Positions 34,417-39,733 of a stretch of 39,733 bases of DNA are shown here, piece after piece (within the stretch, counting starts at the first letter, position 1; each line of letters begins with the position of its first letter). Position numbers and translations under genes: made by a program. The stretch lies in NCBI GenBank assembly GCA_021795395.1, contig JAJYPN010000026.1, forward strand, positions 1-39,733, in the 5' to 3' direction. The notes below the pieces were generated by a model, which worked only from the letters and a program-made list of their open reading frames with translations, was not told the origin of the DNA and searched no databases. The stretch is from Pseudomonadota bacterium (lineage in GTDB: Bacteria; Pseudomonadota; Gammaproteobacteria; Burkholderiales; Sulfuriferulaceae).

Positions 34417-35439
34417 ATGGTCGCAGAACTGATACCGGATGATCGAGCGTTGAACGAGGGTATGGTGCTGGTGACGGGTGCCACGGGATTCATCGGCCGG
34501 CATCTGTCCGAACGTTTGCTGGAAAGCGGTTGCATGCTGCGTTTGCTGGTGCGGAACGAACATCGGCTGACGCCGGCATTGCGCGCGCAGTGCGATGTGC
34601 AGGTCGGCAGTCTGGAGGACGAACAGGCTTTGACGCGTGCGGTCGAAGGCGTGAAAGTGATCTTTCATTGCGCTGCGAATGTCAGTACCTGGGATACCCT
34701 GGATGCGTATTACGCGGCGAATGTAACCGGAGTGCAGCATCTTTTGCGCGCCATCGAAAAGGTCAATCCCGATCTCTCGCGTCTGGTGCATGTATCGACC
34801 GTTGACGTCTACGGTTTTCCCGAACAGCCGTGCGATGAACAGTCAAATACGCATGCAGCGGGATTTCCTTATGGCGAGACCAAATTGCTGGGCGAAAACC
34901 TGGTACGCGAATTCGGCCGGTGCACCGGGATTTCGTACGCGATCATCCGTCCGGCCAACGTCATCGGCCCGCGCAGCCAGTTTATCGAACGTATCGGCGC
35001 CGAACTCAAGTCGGGTTTGATGGTGACGATTTCCGGCGGCCGCACTCATGCCGGACTGACTTATATCGATAATCTGATCGATAGCCTGATCTGGGCCGGA
35101 TCTGCCGCCGCAGCGCACCAACAATGCTACAACGCCCGCGACGATTACGATGTGGATTGGATTACATTCTTGATTGCATTGCGGCGTGGAATCAACGGCA
35201 AAGGACGGATTATCGACTTGCCGTTTCCGGTTGCCGACGGATTGGCGCGTACTTTCGAAGCGGTGCACCGGGTTTTTTTCCCGGCGCGAGAACCGCTGCT
35301 GCATCGTTTGCTGATCCGTTTCTTCGGCAGGACCTGCGGACATAGTGTGCTGAAATTGCATGCCGATGCCGGAAAAAACCGGGTCGGTTTCGAAGAAGCC
35401 GTAAAACGTTCAAGCGCATGGTTGCTGTCGCGTACGTAG
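34417..35439 (+). CDS. NAD(P)-dependent epimerase/dehydratase-family reductase (extended SDR)
   Basis: 340 residues from the ATG at 34417, which has GGAG 4 nt upstream; a TTG at 34399 would add six residues. The Rossmann motif is LVTGATGFIGRHL, the catalytic Tyr-x-x-x-Lys is YGETK, and the Ser/Thr is in VHVSTVDVYG. The sequence is nearer to 3-beta-HSD/reductase-type extended SDRs than to sugar epimerases: it ends in a hydrophobic, basic tail (PLLHRLLIRFFGRTCG) that could bind membrane. In Caulobacter a protein of this type (CerR) reduces the 3-keto group of oxidised ceramide, and here the gene sits beside an oxoamine synthase and a GNAT acyltransferase. A sugar-modifying role in capsule synthesis remains possible. 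Confidence 0.8.
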   Translation: MVAELIPDDRALNEGMVLVTGATGFIGRHLSERLLESGCMLRLLVRNEHRLTPALRAQCDVQVGSLEDEQALTRAVEGVKVIFHCAANVSTWDTLDAYYAANVTGVQHLLRAIEKVNPDLSRLVHVSTVDVYGFPEQPCDEQSNTHAAGFPYGETKLLGENLVREFGRCTGISYAIIRPANVIGPRSQFIERIGAELKSGLMVTISGGRTHAGLTYIDNLIDSLIWAGSAAAAHQQCYNARDDYDVDWITFLIALRRGINGKGRIIDLPFPVADGLARTFEAVHRVFFPAREPLLHRLLIRFFGRTCGHSVLKLHADAGKNRVGFEEAVKRSSAWLLSRT

Positions 35440-35484
35440 ATCGTCAATCATGACAATTACAGGCATTTGTATGCATGGAAAAAG

Positions 35485-36753
35485 ATGAAATCGATGGCTG
35501 CTCCGCACGTGGTGTTTTTACAGGGCTTGCCCTCGTCATTTTTTACGCGGCTCGCGCAGCGACTGGCGCAAAGCGGCTGGCGTACCACCGGCATCAATTT
35601 GTGCGCGGGAGATCAACTGTTTTGGCAGGGGCCGTCTACGGTCAATTATCGCGGCAGTTTGGACGGCTGGCCGGCATTTATCGGCGACTTTTACGATAGG
35701 GAAGGGGTCACCGATATTGTTTTGCTGGGTGAACGGCGCAGTTATCACCAACTGGCCATATCCGCCGCACATCGGCGAAACATACGCGTGACGGTGACCG
35801 ATTTCGGGTATCTGCGTCCGGACTGGATGGCATTCGAGCGCGACGGGATGGGAGGGGACTCGCATTTTCCCAAAGATCCCGACGCGATACGCGATTTGGC
35901 TGGTAATACGCCTACACCGGATTTAAGCCGCCAGTATACGGACAGTTTCTGGACGATGGCGATCGGCGATATGGCGTACCATTTCGGCAATTTTTTCCTG
36001 TTTTTCCTTTTTCCGTTTTATCGGCGCCCTTATAAACGCGATCATCCCCTGGTGCATTACATCGCGATCGGCAAGCGGCTGCTGTTGGCCGGACGGCGGC
36101 AGCAGGAAGCGATGTTGCGGATCAGGGACGGGCATCAACGCTCGATTCCTTACTTTCTGTTTCCGTTGCAACTGGAAAACGATTTTCAGATTGTGGCGTA
36201 TTCGCCGTTTGAATGCATGGAAGAAGCCATCGTCCGGATTGTTCGGAGTTTCGCCTTGAATGCCGAACCTGAGGTACGGTTGTGGGTAAAAGTCCATCCG
36301 CTCGATCCGGGGATGAAGAACTGGAAAAAACGCATTCTTCAGCATGCCGATCAATACGCTGTCGCGCATCGTATCGATTATTTTGACGGCGGCGATCTGG
36401 ACGCCATGATCGGCGGCTCGATAGGAGTGGTCACCATCAATAGCACTGTCGGCATCCGCGCGTTGCAGTTGAATCGTCCGGTAATGGCGCTGGGGCAGGC
36501 GATTTATCAGGTGCCGGGGCTGACGTATCAGGACGGGCTTGATCGGTACTGGACCGGCGCGCAACCGCCCGATGCCGGGCTGGTCAACGATTTCATAAGT
36601 GCTGTCTGCAATACATTGCAGATACGCGGCGTATTTTATTCTGAACCGGGTCTAAGCGCCGCGATCAATGCAGCGGCTGATCGCTTGTTGACGGATAGGG
36701 TCGGAGTGGCTGCTGCTATTCGAGGAGATGACCATGAACGATCAGATTCGTAA
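35485..36753 (+). CDS. KpsS-like capsule Kdo-linker protein
   Basis: 422 residues from the ATG at 35485 (GGA about 6 nt upstream); TTG at 35467 is the longer option. It begins with VVFLQGLPSSFFTRLAQRL and ends its first block INLCAGDQLFWQG, the hallmark of KpsS/LipB proteins. WVKVHPLDPG and the motif TINSTVGIRALQLNRPVMALG follow, which also occur in KpsC-type Kdo transferases. KpsS adds the first beta-Kdo to the lipid acceptor, and KpsC extends it. The presence of both in one cluster with lipid-making genes implies that the lipid acceptor may be the cluster's own product. It overlaps the next gene by 20 nt. Confidence 0.85.
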   Translation: MKSMAAPHVVFLQGLPSSFFTRLAQRLAQSGWRTTGINLCAGDQLFWQGPSTVNYRGSLDGWPAFIGDFYDREGVTDIVLLGERRSYHQLAISAAHRRNIRVTVTDFGYLRPDWMAFERDGMGGDSHFPKDPDAIRDLAGNTPTPDLSRQYTDSFWTMAIGDMAYHFGNFFLFFLFPFYRRPYKRDHPLVHYIAIGKRLLLAGRRQQEAMLRIRDGHQRSIPYFLFPLQLENDFQIVAYSPFECMEEAIVRIVRSFALNAEPEVRLWVKVHPLDPGMKNWKKRILQHADQYAVAHRIDYFDGGDLDAMIGGSIGVVTINSTVGIRALQLNRPVMALGQAIYQVPGLTYQDGLDRYWTGAQPPDAGLVNDFISAVCNTLQIRGVFYSEPGLSAAINAAADRLLTDRVGVAAAIRGDDHERSDS

Positions 36754-37555
36754 GCGTAATATCCGCGACATGTTCGATGTGGTTTCGGCAGGCTACGACA
36801 AACCCGCGCTGCGTTTCTTTGCCCATGCCGCCGATTGTCTGGCCGAGCGCATGGGGCTGTCGGGCGGCGAGCATGTGCTGGATGTGGCGTGCGGCACGGG
36901 AGCGGTCGCTCTGGCCTGCGCACGGCGCTTGCCTGACGGCCGGGTAACGGGGGTCGATCTGTCGGAAGGCATGCTGGATCGAGCCCGTAGCAAGGCGCAG
37001 GAGCAAAGTTTATATAACCTCTCGTTTCAGTGTGCCGATCTGGAATCGATGAATGCCGGCGCTAATGCATTCGACGCCGCATGCTGCGGCTTCGGGATAT
37101 TTTTTTTCGCCGACATGAATTTTGCCTTTCGCGCGATTGCAGGGCAGGTACGGCAAGGCGGCGCAATAGGAATATCGAGCTTTAGCGGCGATTTCATGGA
37201 GCCCTTATCCGGACTGTTTATAGACCGTATCCGGCAATACAACGTTGAAGTGCCGCCGTTGGCGTGGAAACGGCTCGACGATACTGCAAAACATCATGAA
37301 CTGTACGCTTCGTCAGGCATCGATGACGTGGATACGTGCCCAATACAGTTGGGATATTATCTGAGCGGTTTTGACGACTGGTGGGATATCCTCAATTATA
37401 GCGGCTATCGCGGATTGCTCAATCAACTGTCAGCCGATGATCTGAACCGGTTCCGGCAACAGCATCGGTCCGAAATCGAGGCCAAGGCGACCGGAAGCGG
37501 ATTATGGCTCGATGTCGAGGTACTGATCAGCGTGGGCAAACTGCCTCGAACATAG
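36734..37555 (+). CDS. Class I SAM-dependent methyltransferase (UbiE-like)
   Basis: 273 residues from the ATG at 36734, which has GAGGAG 7 nt upstream and lies inside the 3' end of the KpsS-like gene. The SAM motif is VLDVACGTGAVALACA, followed by VTGVDLSEGMLD and CCGFGIFFFADM. It is related to UbiE/Coq5-type enzymes, but the substrate region (YNVEVPPLAWKRLDD, then GFDDWWDILNYSG) does not match UbiE. It is probably the last gene of the cluster's plus-strand run and may methylate the glycan or lipid. The substrate is unknown. Confidence 0.85.
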   Translation: MNDQIRKRNIRDMFDVVSAGYDKPALRFFAHAADCLAERMGLSGGEHVLDVACGTGAVALACARRLPDGRVTGVDLSEGMLDRARSKAQEQSLYNLSFQCADLESMNAGANAFDAACCGFGIFFFADMNFAFRAIAGQVRQGGAIGISSFSGDFMEPLSGLFIDRIRQYNVEVPPLAWKRLDDTAKHHELYASSGIDDVDTCPIQLGYYLSGFDDWWDILNYSGYRGLLNQLSADDLNRFRQQHRSEIEAKATGSGLWLDVEVLISVGKLPRT

Positions 37556-37745
37556 CAGTTTGCGCAAGACACAGCCCTACGAGTGTCATGTCGATTCCAA
37601 TACCAATATTTTGCCGTCTTGCACAGGGCAAGCTATTCAGGATAAACTGAATCCGATGTCTGTGCGCGACTGCACGGCATTATTAAAATAGCATCATAAA
37701 AAACGCACGCATGTCGGTGCATACAAGAAACCGGATGGAGGAATC

Positions 37746-38927
37746 ATGAATTTTGACAATTTTGCGCAGGCGCAATCCGTCTTGCTGTGGCTCACATTTG
37801 GCATCGCGTTTCTTCTCGGCGCCATCGTCAATAAAACCAATTTTTGCACCATGGGCGCTGTATCGGACTGGGTCAATATGGGCGATACCGGGCGTATGCG
37901 GGCCTGGCTGCTGGCCATCGCCGTCGCCATGATCGGTATGGTACTGCTGGAGTATTTCGGCAAAGTTAGCGTGGATGGCGCATTTCCGCCCTACCGGGGG
38001 GCGCAGTTCGTGTGGGCCGAAAATCTGCTTGGAGGGCTGATGTTCGGTGTCGGGATGACTTTGGCTTCGGGCTGCGGTAACAAATCGCTGATACGTTTCG
38101 GTGGGGGCAATATCAAGTCCGTTTTCGTCGTGCTTATCATCGCCGTGATTGCCTACTATATGACCAATTCGTTTCCCGGTTCGGACAAGACGCTATACAG
38201 TGTGCTTTTCCTCGGCTGGATGCATCCTCTGGCAACTACGCTCAGCGGCCACCAGGATTTGGGAACGATGGTTGCCGGTGCGACCGGAGCAATCGGGGCG
38301 CGTCTGGTCATCGGCGTGATATTGGGATCCGCGATACTGATCTGGGTGTTCAAGTCGGCGGATTTTCGCAAAAACCCTAACAACATCATTGGCGGCCTCG
38401 TAGTGGGGCTGGCGGTACTGGGTGCCTGGTATGTCACCAGCAACGTTATGGTGAAAGTCGATGGCGAGTCCCATACTCTGGTCGACTATGTGCAGCAGTG
38501 GGATTTCTTTGCCAGTTCCGACGTCGGCAAACCGGCCAGCAGCCGGGCGCTCAGCGCGCAATCGTTCACGTTCATCAATCCTTTGGGGCAAACGCTGGGC
38601 TATGTCGTATCCGGCTTCAAACATGAGATGTTGACCTTTGGCGTGATGGCGGTGTTCGGTGTGATCGCGGGTTCGCTGGCGTGGTCGCTTGTATCTAAGA
38701 GTTTTCGTATCGAATGGTTCGCATCCGGCAAAGACTTCATCAGCCACATCGCAGGCGCCGCACTGATGGGTTTTGGTGGCGTGCTGGCCCTGGGCTGTAC
38801 GGTCGGGCAAGGGATTACCGGTGTTTCCACTCTCGCGCTAGGCTCGTTTATCGCCCTGTTTGCCTTCATCGCGGGCAGCGCGATTACCATGAAAATCCAA
38901 TATATGCTGATGATGCGCGCAGGATAG
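37746..38927 (+). CDS. YeeE/YedE-family sulfur-compound transporter
   Basis: 393 residues starting at an ATG preceded by GGAGGAATC. About ten membrane segments. The conserved cysteine motifs are NKTNFCTMGAV (Cys34), LASGCGNKSLIRFGGGN and LALGCTVGQGITG. These cysteines form the path for thiosulfate in TsuA-type members, so uptake of thiosulfate or a related sulfur species is likely. It is monocistronic, 190 bases after the methyltransferase, and convergent with queH. It probably has nothing to do with the capsule cluster. Confidence 0.9.
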   Translation: MNFDNFAQAQSVLLWLTFGIAFLLGAIVNKTNFCTMGAVSDWVNMGDTGRMRAWLLAIAVAMIGMVLLEYFGKVSVDGAFPPYRGAQFVWAENLLGGLMFGVGMTLASGCGNKSLIRFGGGNIKSVFVVLIIAVIAYYMTNSFPGSDKTLYSVLFLGWMHPLATTLSGHQDLGTMVAGATGAIGARLVIGVILGSAILIWVFKSADFRKNPNNIIGGLVVGLAVLGAWYVTSNVMVKVDGESHTLVDYVQQWDFFASSDVGKPASSRALSAQSFTFINPLGQTLGYVVSGFKHEMLTFGVMAVFGVIAGSLAWSLVSKSFRIEWFASGKDFISHIAGAALMGFGGVLALGCTVGQGITGVSTLALGSFIALFAFIAGSAITMKIQYMLMMRAG

Positions 38928-39011
38928 GGCAATGCGAACGAGAGCATGGGCGGCAACAATGGAATCTGCAATTGTTCCCGATATTTGCTGAGCGTTTGGC
39001 GGGGTACAGGC

Positions 39012-39686
39012 CTACGGTTTCGTTTTGGCCGACAGATCATCGCGGCCATAAAACTTCACGCCGCGGATGATTTTCCCGCGCCCCTGCTGAAGACGGAACT
39101 TATTGCTGTCGCGCAGCGAATATACGCAGCCGCAATACTCCTGCTGGTAAAATTGCTCGCGCTTGGCGTTTTCGATCATGCGCTGGCTGCCGCCGGCCTT
39201 GCGCCAGTTGTAATCCCAGTAATGCATGTCCGCATACCGCGACGCGGCGCGGGCGCCACAGTCGTTGATCTGGTTCATGTCTTTCCAGCGCGAAATCCCA
39301 AGCGTACTGCTGAATACGCTGAATCCATGTTCGGCGGCGTAGAGGGCGGTTCGTTCAAAACGCATATCGAAACAGACTGTGCAGCGCTCGCCCCGCTCGG
39401 GCGTATCTTCCAGGCCCTTGACGCGCATAAACCAGTTGTCCTTGTCGTAATCCAGATCCACAAAAGGCACCCCGATCTTGCGGGCATAGCGAATGTTTTC
39501 TTCCTTGCGCAGCGTATATTCGGCCAGGGGATGAATGTTGGGATTGTAAAACAGCACGGTAAAATTGATCCCCGCTGCCCGGATATCGTCCATGACGGGG
39601 CTGGCGCAGGGAGCGCAGCAGGAATGCAACAGGATATGCTTGCTGCCGTCGGGCGTTACAAATGGTGCGGGGGGGGATTTCGGCAT
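39012..39686 (-). CDS. queH: Epoxyqueuosine reductase QueH
   Basis: 224 residues. Starts after a short proline-rich stretch with [10 protein letters not shown] (Cys23, Cys24, Cys27), then [11 protein letters not shown] (Cys102, Cys105) and EYCGCVYS (Cys185, Cys187); these are iron-sulfur and metal ligands of the QueH (DUF208) family. It reduces epoxyqueuosine in tRNA to queuosine without cobalamin, an alternative to QueG. With queA and tgt in the same window, the late queuosine pathway is covered. Gene is minus-strand and convergent with the transporter. Confidence 0.95.
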   Translation of the reverse strand: MPKSPPAPFVTPDGSKHILLHSCCAPCASPVMDDIRAAGINFTVLFYNPNIHPLAEYTLRKEENIRYARKIGVPFVDLDYDKDNWFMRVKGLEDTPERGERCTVCFDMRFERTALYAAEHGFSVFSSTLGISRWKDMNQINDCGARAASRYADMHYWDYNWRKAGGSQRMIENAKREQFYQQEYCGCVYSLRDSNKFRLQQGRGKIIRGVKFYGRDDLSAKTKP

Positions 39687-39733
39687 GGTCTGGATTTGGC
39701 TGCATGATGTAGTAATGCAACGATACCATTTTC

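Overview
The window looks like a betaproteobacterial chromosome. Evidence is the conserved block queA-tgt-yajC-secD-secF followed by ubiG-gph, a tmRNA whose tag reads ANDETYALAA, a tRNA-Leu, queuosine genes and a YeeE/YedE-type sulfur transporter. A relative of the Nitrosomonadales or Gallionellaceae would fit, but genus cannot be settled by eye.

Left part (1-8497): an integrated mobile element abutting the 3' end of the tmRNA gene (ssrA, 8498-8862, minus). A P4-type tyrosine integrase (6998-8272) sits next to ssrA. Then comes a compact minus-strand operon with overlapping reading frames: AlpA-type regulator, CHC2-like zinc-finger primase fragment, RepA-like hexameric helicase ATPase and a RepC-like candidate initiator. 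It ends at three 19-bp iterons and two strong hairpins (4165-4324). This is the layout of an IncQ/RSF1010-type replicon held inside a chromosomal element. Cargo includes an SDH/ClpP-class serine protease with a possible overlapping gene, and a RadC-like protein. At the far left is a TrwA/TrwB-like transfer pair (ribbon-helix-helix protein plus coupling-protein N-terminus); the coupling-protein gene is cut off by what looks like an IS21-family end at about position 126. The outer att site lies outside the window.

Middle (8498-18580): housekeeping genes on the minus strand (gph, ubiG, secF, secD, yajC, tgt, queA), tRNA-Leu(CAA), a gene remnant, and a PAS-PAS-GGDEF-EAL protein with a degenerate SSDEF site and an intact EAL domain.

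Right part (18627-37555): a surface-glycan cluster with an unusual lipid branch. It has a single-domain KpsC-type Kdo transferase, a Phd/VapC toxin-antitoxin pair wedged upstream of it, a GT4 glycosyltransferase, and a Wza/KpsD-type export lipoprotein preceded by a 27-codon leader ORF. These are followed by a 2562-residue fully reducing type I PKS (KS-AT-DH-pseudoMT-ER-KR-ACP, no thioesterase), an alpha-oxoamine synthase (BioF/serine palmitoyltransferase family), a stand-alone E2-type acyltransferase, a GNAT-family N-acyltransferase, an extended SDR, a KpsS-like protein and a methyltransferase. My reading is that the PKS builds an acyl chain on its ACP, the oxoamine synthase releases it onto an amino acid, and the GNAT and SDR proteins N-acylate and reduce it. 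The product would be a sphingoid- or ceramide-like lipid placed next to Kdo-linker enzymes, so possibly an alternative capsule anchor. This is inference. A similar gene set (wcbO-wcbT) is, as I recall, present in the Burkholderia pseudomallei capsule locus.

Right end: a YeeE/YedE transporter (37746-38927) and queH (39012-39686), which supplies the last queuosine step for the tgt/queA pair at 13.5-15.7 kb.
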